A DNA stretch of 64,000 nucleotides from Streptococcus sp. 29892 (GTDB lineage Bacteria > Bacillota > Bacilli > Lactobacillales > Streptococcaceae). Shown piece after piece: positions 37,729-45,852 of this stretch (position 1 is its first letter; each line of letters opens with the position of its first letter). The stretch covers positions 1,826,001 to 1,890,000 of the forward strand of contig NZ_CP118734.1 in the NCBI RefSeq assembly GCF_032594935.1. The letters run 5' to 3'. The notes beneath the pieces were generated by a model. It was given only the letters and a program-made list of their open reading frames with translations. It ran no database searches and had not been told where the DNA came from. Position numbers and translations under genes: made by a program.

Positions 37729-39185
37729 AAAAAATCTCCTACATTTTTAAATGCAGTTCCTATATTAGAAAATGTTTCATCCATATTCTCTCCCCAATCT
37801 TGAGCAACACTTCTCATACCCATAAAATCGGAATTATATAGCCATGATGATATTGCCCCAGCTGCTACACCAATACCAATAGCGGCCCAACCCACTGGTG
37901 TTGCATTAGCAATCAAACCTATAGAATAAAGACCTAAGGTAATTCCTTGTCCAACCACTACCGATGTAACAGTCGTCATCACTGAACCAGCAATTGCCTG
38001 TCCAGAGCTATCTCCTTGCATCATACCAATCACTGAACCAATAGTTGCTCCAAAGACTGTTGATCCTATTGCATCACCAACAGTATTAATTGCACCTGTA
38101 TAACTAGCGCGAATTGCATCATTAGTAGAACGGGCAATCGGTCCTGCCGCATCATCAAAAATTGTCCCTAGTGAATAACCTATTTTTGACGCCAATCCAT
38201 TCTCCTTAGTAAGCAAGTAAGATAATCCACCTAAACTTACATCAGTTACTGCCCCATGAGTCGCATCCTCGATTTTTTCCTCGACTGTCATTTGATTTTC
38301 TTTTTGTTTTTCAAACCGAATTATTGCATCTTGCAGATGTTCCGGGATTTTTGCTTGTGGATATTTTTCAAGATATTTTTCAACCGCTTGAATATCTTCA
38401 TCAATTAGACTAAACCCTTTTTGAGCTTTTTCAAAAACCGATTGGAATTTTACATTAACCAATTCATAATCCGCTTCCCTCTCCTCCAACTTCCTGAAAT
38501 CCGCAGGACTAGAAGTATCTCTCATCCGCTTCACACGGTCGTTCCATTTCTGATTGACCTTTGAAACCCATACTGGACTTAGACCACTTGGAAAACTTCC
38601 AGAAAAGTTACTCATGTCACTGCCAACTTGGGCAATCCCTTGACTAAGCTGCGTTTCTAGGTCTCCTATACCCGAAAAGAAACCGCTCGACCGCTCATTA
38701 AAGGCAAGCAAGGCTTGAAGTTGGCGTCGAACCTTGTTCTTACGGTCTATAACCTGGTGGAGCTGGCGCATCATGGAATGGGCATGCCACTCATAATCAG
38801 GATAGTCACGAGCCATCTCCAAAGCTCGATCAATCGACCCCTCCAGACGCATGCCTACCGACTCCAAACGAGCTAACTCTGCTTCCAATACATCCGAATC
38901 GAGACTTTTCCCTTCCAGGTATTCGGTAGCCCGATAGTCGGAAGGGAGGCGCTTAACCGCCTCGCTCAAAGATTCCTCGTAGAGAATCGCTGCTTTAAGC
39001 AGAGGCAAAAGAGTGCTCGTCGCATAGTCTTTGGCATTTTTATAAGCTTGACCAGATAGGCCAGTCGCATCTATAAAAGAAACAAGAGCCTGCATAGCTG
39101 ACTCATATGCCCCTATCCGAGAGGCCACTACCTGACCGAAGGAAGCTGCCTGTGTGTCCGAGCTAGGTAGATTCATCTTAACCAT
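37716..39185 (-). CDS. LXG-domain T7SS toxin with glycine-zipper C-terminus
   Basis: 489 residues. The N-terminal 200 residues are the long helical LXG targeting domain. A charged middle (about 200-305) leads to a hydrophobic Gly-rich region (about 350-455) with SIGSTVFGATIGSVIGMMQG and AAIGIGVAAGAISSWLYNS, typical of membrane-inserting glycine-zipper toxins such as TspA or TelE. The tail is NMDETFSNIGTAFKNVGDFL. It has no Sec signal. The start overlaps the end of a truncated DUF3958 gene by 8 bases. A DUF443 gene follows directly. It is the only full-length toxin of the island. Confidence 0.85.
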   Translation of the reverse strand: MVKMNLPSSDTQAASFGQVVASRIGAYESAMQALVSFIDATGLSGQAYKNAKDYATSTLLPLLKAAILYEESLSEAVKRLPSDYRATEYLEGKSLDSDVLEAELARLESVGMRLEGSIDRALEMARDYPDYEWHAHSMMRQLHQVIDRKNKVRRQLQALLAFNERSSGFFSGIGDLETQLSQGIAQVGSDMSNFSGSFPSGLSPVWVSKVNQKWNDRVKRMRDTSSPADFRKLEEREADYELVNVKFQSVFEKAQKGFSLIDEDIQAVEKYLEKYPQAKIPEHLQDAIIRFEKQKENQMTVEEKIEDATHGAVTDVSLGGLSYLLTKENGLASKIGYSLGTIFDDAAGPIARSTNDAIRASYTGAINTVGDAIGSTVFGATIGSVIGMMQGDSSGQAIAGSVMTTVTSVVVGQGITLGLYSIGLIANATPVGWAAIGIGVAAGAISSWLYNSDFMGMRSVAQDWGENMDETFSNIGTAFKNVGDFLWGN

Positions 39186-39415
39186 TCGGTTTCTCCTTTA
39201 CTTTTTCTTCTGTTACTCGTGATTGACTGTAGTAATTCTGTTTCTCCTTATGCAGTCGATCGATACGTGCCTCTGTTTCCGTCATCTCTTTCTTGTACTG
39301 AGCTTGTAATTCACCAACTTCCTCCTCAAAGGCATGGTTGGTTCGCTCCATATCAGCCGCAAGACCTTGATAGAAAGAGGCTAAGTCAGGTTCGTTGGAA
39401 GTATGTTCTAAGTTT
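39178..39415 (-). pseudogene. Truncated DUF3958 (Lap2-like) gene
   Basis: The frame reads EPDLASFYQGLAADMERTNH and on through a charged coiled-coil to TEEKVKEKPNG, the C-terminal half of DUF3958. The N-terminal half is missing: similarity stops at about 39415, where the terminator/promoter element begins. An internal ATG at 39351 could give a 57-residue peptide. DUF3958 and DUF3130 partners are needed to target characterised LXG toxins to the secretion machine. Loss here suggests the toxin is not exported normally. Confidence 0.7.
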
Positions 39416-39430
39416 AAGAATATACCTTTC

Positions 39431-39469
39431 CATTATACCAAAAAAACCAGACAAGGTACGCCTGTCTGG
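39431..39469 (-). promoter_or_regulatory. Module-boundary element: terminator followed by promoter (copy 2)
   Basis: Minus strand CCAGACA/TGTCTGG hairpin (39447-39469), seven T, then TTGGTATAATGGAAAGG. It closes the upstream DUF4176 transcript and starts the LXG operon. About 60 bases match 35075-35125 closely. Confidence 0.7.
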
Positions 39470-39500
39470 ATGAAAAATCAATTGCTATAAACACAATTAC

Positions 39501-39803
39501 TTAATCTTTATTTTTTGGAACTTTCCCTTTAGGATATTCAGCTCCATCTGTTTCCAACCATTTGGTATATAATTCTTGAAAACGCACTTCTTCCTCATCC
39601 TTATAACCCTCAAAAATAACTTTGTCAATATTTTCTTGGTTAAAATAATACGTTTTATCAGGATTTACTCCCAGCGGATAAAGCGAGGCAGAGTAATTAA
39701 ATAGCACATTTTCCCCCTCTTCTTTCACAATTACACCCCGGCTAATTATCATTAACTTTTGGCTTCCTTCTTGTAAATATACTACACTTCCAATTGGTAA
39801 CAT
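39501..39803 (-). CDS. DUF4176 protein, T7SS effector-associated
   Basis: 100 residues, LPIGSVVYLQEGSQKLMIIS, then FNYSASLYPLGVNPDKTYYF and NQENIDKVIFEGYKDEEE; full-length and in frame with an AGGAG site. It lies at the end of the unit containing the 39840 immunity-like gene. About 125 bases of its 5' half are repeated almost exactly at 41618-41742. By family analogy it would chaperone a toxin that is no longer encoded in its unit. Confidence 0.8.
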   Translation of the reverse strand: MLPIGSVVYLQEGSQKLMIISRGVIVKEEGENVLFNYSASLYPLGVNPDKTYYFNQENIDKVIFEGYKDEEEVRFQELYTKWLETDGAEYPKGKVPKNKD

Positions 39804-39839
39804 AATTTATTCTCCTTTAATAATAAGATACATTCATTC

Positions 39840-40496
39840 CTAATCACTTACTTCCGAAATATTTGTTAAAATTAGCTCACCATTCCGATACGGAGTGCTG
39901 ACTGGTGACATTGCAATAAAACCTAGCAACATCAACGTCGTTACTATCCCATTTATGATTAAAAATGTTCCTGATCCACTAGTATTTTGAAGCATGTAAA
40001 ATCCAAAAATTACAAGATTGATCAAAATCAAAAGTTGCCAACCAAACATCCTCTTCCCATTCGGAGTAAATGATACTTGCATTTTCTTAGTATAATTTTG
40101 CAATCGTTGCTCGGCAATGCGACCACTGCTAAAAAGATAATATTGAACAACTAAGTAAGATATTATAAGAGGAAGTAAGAATAAACTTGTCTTAATCACC
40201 ATCTGTTGTTCGATATTGTATCTGATGAATGTTCTCTCCATCATATCATACAAAAGCTTTACAAAAGGTTGAACTACAGCAACAATCAAACCGGTGCTAA
40301 ACTTGGGTGTTCCTTTACGTTCAAACGACACATCATCTAAACTAACTTCTGTCATCTGAACAGAGATTTCTTTTGGTAGAAGTCCTGCATAGTAGCATTT
40401 CCCTTTCATTGAATGCAGGTCCATAATATACTTTCGTCCCTGATACTCAACAATATTATATCTCGCTAAATTTGAATTTCTAAATTTTAATTCCAT
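39840..40496 (-). CDS. DUF443-like five-TM protein, subgroup II
   Basis: 218 residues beginning MELKFRNSNLARYNIVEYQG, followed by KYIMDLHS and YYAGLLPKEISVQM; about five predicted membrane helices. It is clearly related to the protein encoded at 41753 (SFSTxxI, VQPFVKxxYD, GTFLIxNxI blocks shared) and more distantly to that at 40693. Directly upstream lies a toxin 3' tail remnant (40500-40610). Candidate immunity protein whose toxin body has been lost. Confidence 0.7.
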   Translation of the reverse strand: MELKFRNSNLARYNIVEYQGRKYIMDLHSMKGKCYYAGLLPKEISVQMTEVSLDDVSFERKGTPKFSTGLIVAVVQPFVKLLYDMMERTFIRYNIEQQMVIKTSLFLLPLIISYLVVQYYLFSSGRIAEQRLQNYTKKMQVSFTPNGKRMFGWQLLILINLVIFGFYMLQNTSGSGTFLIINGIVTTLMLLGFIAMSPVSTPYRNGELILTNISEVSD

Positions 40497-40499
40497 CTA

Positions 40500-40610
40500 T
40501 TACCACCCGAATGCACCTGTTAAACTATCCCACCCAGAACTAATAGCCTGGCCGACATTTTCTAAATCCTCAGTCATTCGATCTCCCCCATCATTTACAA
40601 TATCATCGAT
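40500..40610 (-). pseudogene. Toxin 3' tail remnant (copy B)
   Basis: Minus strand reads GGDRMTEDLENVGQAISSGW then DSLTGAFGW and stop, 4 bases before the next gene. The DNA is almost identical to 41353-41463, the tail before the 40693 gene. No start or toxin body is present. 40611-40692 shows no further feature. Confidence 0.8.
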
Positions 40611-40692
40611 AATAAATAGAACTTAAAAGCGAATGATGACAACTTTAATACTCCAGTTTTTACTTTTTGTAACAATTTATTCTAAATTAGTA

Positions 40693-41349
40693 TTATTCCT
40701 CTTTCAAAAAGGACGCTTCTTCAAAAATAAGGTATCCAAGCTGATGATGAACTCCGATAGGTATTATTCGATAGCTGAAAACATACATTGCAAAAAAGAA
40801 TAGAGTTGTTAATATTAAGAATGTTCCTGACTGGGGATTATCCCAGAGAAGATAAATAATCAGAGTAACTGTATTAAGTATTATAAAAATTGGAGCAAGG
40901 CCAAATCGTCGTTTTCCATCAGTCTTAAACGTCAACTTTAAAAATTCATCCTTAGAAATTTCTGATAACTGGTATCTCTTGTCTTCGCCGTAGTAGAACA
41001 CTTTATATATGATAAAAGCTACAATGCTGGATATACCAAACATAAGAAGTTTCATTATTAAATTTCCACCGAGATAATGAGTATTGAAAAGTTCAGCCAA
41101 GAACCTGTACAGCAGTCCAATAACCGGTTGGATAATAATTGCAATTACTAATAAACTGAATCGCGGATTCTGGCTCTTTTTTACTAGCTCTCCTTGATTC
41201 ACTTTCCTACCAAAAATGGATAATTTATCTGATCTTTTTCCTAAAAAATATGACCTTGGTGATATCCAGCAATTATGTATGATATACTCATCACCTTTAT
41301 ATCTTACGTAATGAAAGCTACCTTTTATTTGTGTTATTTTCAATTCCAT
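40693..41349 (-). CDS. DUF443-like five-TM protein, subgroup II
   Basis: 218 residues starting MELKITQIKGSFHYVRYKGD. Five predicted helices, with IIQPVIGLLYRF and SGTFLILTTLFF aligned to the neighbouring paralogues. It has four bases between its start and a toxin tail (41353 onward). Candidate immunity protein. Its ligand-facing N-terminal region differs most from the paralogues, which would fit specificity for different toxin C-termini (inference). Confidence 0.68.
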   Translation of the reverse strand: MELKITQIKGSFHYVRYKGDEYIIHNCWISPRSYFLGKRSDKLSIFGRKVNQGELVKKSQNPRFSLLVIAIIIQPVIGLLYRFLAELFNTHYLGGNLIMKLLMFGISSIVAFIIYKVFYYGEDKRYQLSEISKDEFLKLTFKTDGKRRFGLAPIFIILNTVTLIIYLLWDNPQSGTFLILTTLFFFAMYVFSYRIIPIGVHHQLGYLIFEEASFLKEE

Positions 41350-41352
41350 ACA

Positions 41353-41741
41353 TTACCTCCCGAATGCACCTGTTAAACTATCCCACCCAGAACTAATAGC
41401 CTGGCCTACATTTTCTAAATCCTCAGTCATTCGATCTCCCCTATCGTTTAAAATGTCCTTAATACCTAGAAAATTACTATTGTAAGCCCAATTCACGGCT
41501 AAGCCAACACCTATCGTTGTAACAACTGCTAATCCAACAGGATTCATGGATAAGATTGTTCCTGCCACTGGTGAAACAACACCAGTACCAACACTTGCGG
41601 AAATTAGCCCAGCGGATAAAGCGAGGCAGAGTAATCAAATAGCACATTTTCCCCCTCTTCTTTCACAACTACACCTCGGCTAATAATCATTAACTTTTGG
41701 CTTCCTTCTTGTAAATATACTACACGTCCAATTGGTAACAT
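41353..41741 (-). pseudogene. Chimera of a DUF4176 5' end and a toxin 3' end (C1)
   Basis: From ATG 41741 the frame gives 45 residues of DUF4176 (LPIGRVVYLQEGSQKLMIIS ... YSASLYPLG) and stops at 41604. The adjoining DNA, one frame over, continues as a glycine-zipper toxin end: GLISASVGTGVVSPVAGTIL, GVGLAVNWAYNSNFLGIKDI, and DSLTGAFGR at 41353. A deletion or template switch has joined the two. A 71-residue frame from an internal ATG at 41568 could still be translated. Confidence 0.8.
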
Positions 41742-41752
41742 GGACAGTTCTC

Positions 41753-42409
41753 CTATTTTTTACTAATTTCTTTAAAAATCAAATACTTATTTTGATATGA
41801 ATGAGCAACTGGTGGCATCGTCCAAGATGCTAAAAATAACAATATTGACCATATACAATTCATAACTAAAAATCCTGCTTCAACTCCATTATTAATATAG
41901 ATGTAGAAAGCAAATAAAATTATATTTCCTAAAAAAATAATACTGTTTACAGGATTTCTTCGGTTGTTTGAATGAAAAATAATTTTATAATCACTAGGAT
42001 TTTTATCAAGTAATATCTGAGCTTTTGAGTGAGCCCTTCTTAAAGATTGCAGTACTATAAAATAAGCAATACTCATTGATAGTAAAAATAGAATGGTTTT
42101 TATCACTATTTGGGAACTTATATCATAGTTTACGAATACATTTTTAAAAAGATCGTAACCAATTTTCACAAAAGGTTGAACCATTATTGTTATGACTGCA
42201 GTAGAGAAAGACATTTTTTTCTCATTATCAAGTTCAAATTGACTATTAGATTTTTCAATTTCTATCATTTCTAACATGACTGTTTTTGGTAAAAATCCCC
42301 AATAATAGAACTTAGGCTTCAAAGTACTCAAATCCATAATAAATTTTTTATCCTGATATTCAACAATCTGATAGCAGCCTATTTTAGACTGTTTAAATGT
42401 TAATTTCAT
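41753..42409 (-). CDS. DUF443-like five-TM protein, subgroup II
   Basis: 218 residues from the ATG at 42409, which has GAAAGGG just upstream; a longer frame to 42568 joins an unrelated remnant. KFIMDLSTLKPKFYYWGFLP and MVQPFVKIGYDLF match the paralogue at 39840. About five predicted membrane helices. Candidate immunity protein; its stop is 12 bases before the chimera C1 start, so the module order immunity-then-DUF4176 is kept. Confidence 0.7.
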   Translation of the reverse strand: MKLTFKQSKIGCYQIVEYQDKKFIMDLSTLKPKFYYWGFLPKTVMLEMIEIEKSNSQFELDNEKKMSFSTAVITIMVQPFVKIGYDLFKNVFVNYDISSQIVIKTILFLLSMSIAYFIVLQSLRRAHSKAQILLDKNPSDYKIIFHSNNRRNPVNSIIFLGNIILFAFYIYINNGVEAGFLVMNCIWSILLFLASWTMPPVAHSYQNKYLIFKEISKK

Positions 42410-42410
42410 A

Positions 42411-42557
42411 CTACCCTTTCTTGAGGTTTTTGAAAAATAGCAGAGCAGACAACCACATCTCCTTAAACAGCCTGTAAATCCAGCTAATCGCAAAAACAAC
42501 CCAAAGCAGAGCTTTACAGCTAGAATAGACAGGCAGAAGAACCTTCCATGAAGAATC
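42411..42557 (-). pseudogene. C-terminal remnant of an unidentified protein
   Basis: Open frame without start: SSWKVLLPVYSS, a hydrophobic stretch ALLWVVFAISWIYRLF, then LFFKNLKKG and stop two bases before the next ATG. It starts right after the boundary element at 42571. It may be the tail of another toxin or membrane protein; I do not recognise it. Confidence 0.4.
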
Positions 42558-42570
42558 ATTTCTACCACTC

Positions 42571-42606
42571 CATTATACCAAAAAGACCCAGCTAAAACTA
42601 GCTGGG
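42571..42606 (-). promoter_or_regulatory. Module-boundary element: terminator followed by promoter (copy 3)
   Basis: Minus strand hairpin CCCAGCTA/TAGCTGGG (42587-42606), T run, then TTTTGGTATAATGGAG. The hairpin sequence differs from copies 1 and 2, but the TGGTATAATGGA part is the same. Confidence 0.65.
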
Positions 42607-42628
42607 CAATTCAATCATCCACAACCTA

Positions 42629-43420
42629 TTAAACATTTTCTTTCAAGGATTCCTTATACTTCTTTGACTTCTTGCCATACCAAGCTTCGATGGAGTAGTC
42701 AAACTCTTGACGATAGTATTCTTGGTTTTTCTGGATTTCAGTAACAATTCTATACTGATGTAATGTCGTTCGAAACCAGTTCGTAAAAAATATAATAATG
42801 AAAATTGGAGCCAACATAATGGCTGACATGAAAAATTTGGCAACTAATCCATCGATATCTGCTCCAATAAATGTTAACCCCAAATTCACTAGATATACAA
42901 AAGGTATATACTTAATCAATTTATTAACTTGGATTGCATTTATCAAGTTGTTTGCGTCGTTTTTGCTTGAAACTATTAAAAATAGTATATAAACCAAAGA
43001 GCCAACGAATATTCCCCAATATACTATCCTTAGAAAAACTATTGTTACAAAATACTGCAATCCGAATATGAATGAATAATAAACGATACCGGACAAAATA
43101 GACAATACAAGCAAATTTTCCAAGTAAGCTTTTGGTCTATCATTTCTTGAAATAAAATAGATTCTAAAATAATTAATCCAACCCACCAGAAAAATCAAAA
43201 CTAACACCTGAGTAGGAATTTGCAATAAAGTTTCAAACTTGCTAAGTGGAGCTGCAAAGGATGTGTTCGAATAAGCAAACATTTTACCAAATGTCGGCAA
43301 ATAATACGAAGCAAAAATAAACATTGCTATCATAATTGGAAATAGGAAAATAATTGTGAAAATGTTCCACTTTTTTGTAGTATCTATTATATCTGATACT
43401 ATTTGCTTTTTTTGCTCCAT
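42629..43420 (-). CDS. Multi-TM protein of a second candidate immunity family
   Basis: 263 residues, about six predicted membrane helices, no DUF443 motif. The C-terminus EAWYGKKSKKYKESL is nearly the same as in the protein encoded at 44641 (EDWYGKKSKRYKESL) and resembles the end of that at 43722. Its start is two bases after a toxin-tail chimera. Placement and topology suggest immunity against a membrane-acting toxin; the family is not one I can name. Confidence 0.6.
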   Translation of the reverse strand: MEQKKQIVSDIIDTTKKWNIFTIIFLFPIMIAMFIFASYYLPTFGKMFAYSNTSFAAPLSKFETLLQIPTQVLVLIFLVGWINYFRIYFISRNDRPKAYLENLLVLSILSGIVYYSFIFGLQYFVTIVFLRIVYWGIFVGSLVYILFLIVSSKNDANNLINAIQVNKLIKYIPFVYLVNLGLTFIGADIDGLVAKFFMSAIMLAPIFIIIFFTNWFRTTLHQYRIVTEIQKNQEYYRQEFDYSIEAWYGKKSKKYKESLKENV

Positions 43421-43422
43421 GC

Positions 43423-43704
43423 TTACCCTCCAAACCAGGACGCAAGCATTTTCGAATTTGAGTTGAAATAATCAGATACATTCTGACCAACCGATTTCAG
43501 ATCATTCCAAGCCGACTCTATTGCTTTTCCTGTATTTTCTACTAATTGCTCACCTAGATCGACTAATTTATAAGCTCCATCCTTAATAGTATCATAGCCA
43601 ACTTCATTCTCTCTTCTAAAAAGTGGGAACCGATTAATAATCATAATTTTCCTATTCCCATTCTTGAGCTGAACCACTGAGCCAATTGGTAAATATTTCT
43701 TCAT
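43423..43704 (-). CDS. In-frame fusion of DUF4176 N-terminus with a toxin tail (C2)
   Basis: 93 residues from the ATG at 43704 (GGAG eight bases before). Residues 1-37 are DUF4176-like (LPIGSVVQLKNGNRKIMIIN). The remainder is a toxin end, DLGEQLVENTGKAIESAWND ... SKMLASWFGG, comparable in pattern to NVGQAISSGWDSL in other tails. Unlike C1 the join keeps the frame. It starts 16 bases after the stop of the 43722 gene. It could be a stable small protein or simply a fossil. Confidence 0.65.
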   Translation of the reverse strand: MKKYLPIGSVVQLKNGNRKIMIINRFPLFRRENEVGYDTIKDGAYKLVDLGEQLVENTGKAIESAWNDLKSVGQNVSDYFNSNSKMLASWFGG

Positions 43705-43721
43705 CAATAATTTCTCCATTT

Positions 43722-44552
43722 CTAATACCATTCTTCCTTTGTTTTCCCTTCCCACTCACGATATTCTTCAGGATATTTCCATTTATAATAGCCCTGAAGA
43801 AAGAACGGAAGAAAAAGATAGATTTGCAAGGTCAAAATTCCTATATTGGTAATAAACCATATAGACAGGGCTCCTAAAACACCTAATCCATCCATGCCCT
43901 TCCAACCTTCTAGTATCCATTTTAAAACGGTTAAAATAATCACTACAATCCAAAAATACCGTGCCAGAACACTGAAAGCTCTGTCTAATCGTGATGGCAA
44001 AAATTGACCATATAGCAACTGACTAAGACTTTTAATTTTATTATTGAACAGATTGCCAATAATAACAGCTTGAGAAAAATAAATCACGCCAACCCCTAAT
44101 ATACCGAGGGTTCCATAAAATACATTCAATAAAAGTAAATTAAATTCAATCAATAACCAAATAAAATAGGTTACAAAAATATGAAACTGAGTACGATAAG
44201 TTAGAATAAACTTGAATTTGAATCTTTTTCCCAAAATAACGATCAGTAACCATAGAAATGCCAAGAGATAAAAGATCCAATACGGAAAAAAATTGATTGG
44301 AGAACCGGTAATGGATGTTTTTTCACTTGGGAGATGATAGATCATATTAGATATGACAGCAAATAAATAATTGACGCCAAAAATAAGAAGAAGACTCCAC
44401 CAGAAAGTATTCCAATTTCCTTTAAAGGTTCCTCTATATTTCTCAGTCTCTTGCGCTGATTCAAAATTTGGTTTCCCAAATTTTTTATAAGATGGATCAT
44501 CATATAGATTTAAGCTCTCTTCAAAGCTTGCATCTAAAAGTGTTTTTTTCAT
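43722..44552 (-). CDS. Multi-TM protein of the second candidate immunity family
   Basis: 276 residues. N-terminus MKKTLLDASFEESLNL is shared with the 44641 protein (MKKTVWNASLEES), and about six membrane helices follow. The end EYREWEGKTKEEWY is a diverged version of the family tail. It lies downstream of 44641 with an 88-base gap lacking a toxin remnant. Predicted membrane location; function unknown, immunity by context. Confidence 0.6.
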   Translation of the reverse strand: MKKTLLDASFEESLNLYDDPSYKKFGKPNFESAQETEKYRGTFKGNWNTFWWSLLLIFGVNYLFAVISNMIYHLPSEKTSITGSPINFFPYWIFYLLAFLWLLIVILGKRFKFKFILTYRTQFHIFVTYFIWLLIEFNLLLLNVFYGTLGILGVGVIYFSQAVIIGNLFNNKIKSLSQLLYGQFLPSRLDRAFSVLARYFWIVVIILTVLKWILEGWKGMDGLGVLGALSIWFITNIGILTLQIYLFLPFFLQGYYKWKYPEEYREWEGKTKEEWY

Positions 44553-44640
44553 ATTTTCTCCTTAACCAATAGCAAATAGTCTTAGCTCTTAGTTCAATAC
44601 ACTTTTTGCTACTGATTTTAATGTTTCCTGCTTATATTTA

Positions 44641-45486
44641 TTACTTCCCCAAACTTTCCTTATATCGCTTGGACTTTTTACCATACCAGTCTTCAATACT
44701 ATATCCTGAGAGAATACGATAGTCTTCCATATATTTGTTAATATAAAATCCTTGAATACAGCTAAACACTATTGCTACTGAAAAATAGAAAAGTAATATA
44801 GGCCCACCAATCCCAAAAATCATGACTAAACTTCTTAGAATATCATTCTCATAAATCCCTTCACCTTTATTAGGTAAAAAGAGACGAAACAGAACGAGGG
44901 GAAAGACGATTAAGCCACCATATTTCCTCCCTAAGACGACAAACTTCTCTAACACGTCATTCAATGGATTAGAAACAGATTGATTTCCATATAAGCCATT
45001 CAAAACCTCTTTCTTAAACCATAGATATCTTTCTGCGATTACAAAGATTATGATAGATAGGTTTAGAATGACTGCAATTAGCGAACCAAAAAACATGGCC
45101 GAACCAATCGCACATAGAACAAATACTTGGTAATTCAGAAGACTCACCATCAAGAACATATTCCGATTGAAATAGTAATACGACAAAATTCGATTATGGC
45201 GTATCTTTCTAGCGTCCATTAAGTAATGAACGATTACTAATAAGCCGAGCCATACGGGGATTGAAAATAGGATTTTCGCCTCCACAAATAATATCTTTCC
45301 AACTTCTTTGTCAGAATACGGTCCGATAAATGATATAAGAAAGATAAAAAATTCAACTGTCAAAAATCCCAAGATTTTCTTTCCATAACCATTTTTCTCT
45401 ATGTCCTCCATTGAAGTCTGAATGTACTGATCCGTTACCAACCCCGTGCTCTCTTCTAAAGAGGCATTCCATACTGTTTTTTTCAT
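44641..45486 (-). CDS. Multi-TM protein of the second candidate immunity family
   Basis: 281 residues with about six predicted membrane helices and the conserved ends MKKT..ASLEES and YSIEDWYGKKSKRYKESLG. GGAG lies 7 bases before the ATG. Its start is 10 bases after the remnant tail VPELSWFG, repeating the tail-then-membrane-protein pattern of the island. Named function cannot be given. Confidence 0.6.
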   Translation of the reverse strand: MKKTVWNASLEESTGLVTDQYIQTSMEDIEKNGYGKKILGFLTVEFFIFLISFIGPYSDKEVGKILFVEAKILFSIPVWLGLLVIVHYLMDARKIRHNRILSYYYFNRNMFLMVSLLNYQVFVLCAIGSAMFFGSLIAVILNLSIIIFVIAERYLWFKKEVLNGLYGNQSVSNPLNDVLEKFVVLGRKYGGLIVFPLVLFRLFLPNKGEGIYENDILRSLVMIFGIGGPILLFYFSVAIVFSCIQGFYINKYMEDYRILSGYSIEDWYGKKSKRYKESLGK

Positions 45487-45495
45487 GTTTTCTCC

Positions 45496-45825
45496 TTAAC
45501 CAAACCAAGATAATTCAGGGACTTGGAAGTTAGAAATGATTGATTGGGCCTTACTTCCTACCTCACTGACTCTGAAATCAAATCTTCGAGTGGTTTATCA
45601 TAATAAGTTTCCAGACCAACTCGTGTCCGCGCTCCTCTGTAATTGACTCAATGATTTCTTTTTATCCTTAAAATCAGATCTTGTCGTCTTCATAGCTTCA
45701 TAAGCTTTTTTAAGTGCTTCTAGCTTTGTTTTGTAACTGGCAATTGTTGATTCTGTACTTGAAATCTGACTATTAGTAGTTGATATCCGTTGGTTACAAC
45801 GAGCAATTTCAGCATCTTTTTACAT
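45496..45825 (-). pseudogene. DUF5082-like helical protein gene with stop at codon 2, joined to a toxin tail
   Basis: AAAGGAG and ATG (45823-45825) are followed at once by TAA. In the same frame the coding continues DAEIARCNQRISTTNSQISS and KLEALKKAYEAMKTTRSDFK, a YwqH/DUF5082-like coiled-coil protein of T7SS loci. After KKKSLSQLQ the frame shifts twice, and the region ends as KAQSIISNFQVPELSWFG, a toxin-type tail, at 45496. A dead gene with at least three lesions. Confidence 0.65.
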
Positions 45826-45852
45826 TGTGAAAATCTCCTTTCTATTGAAAAT

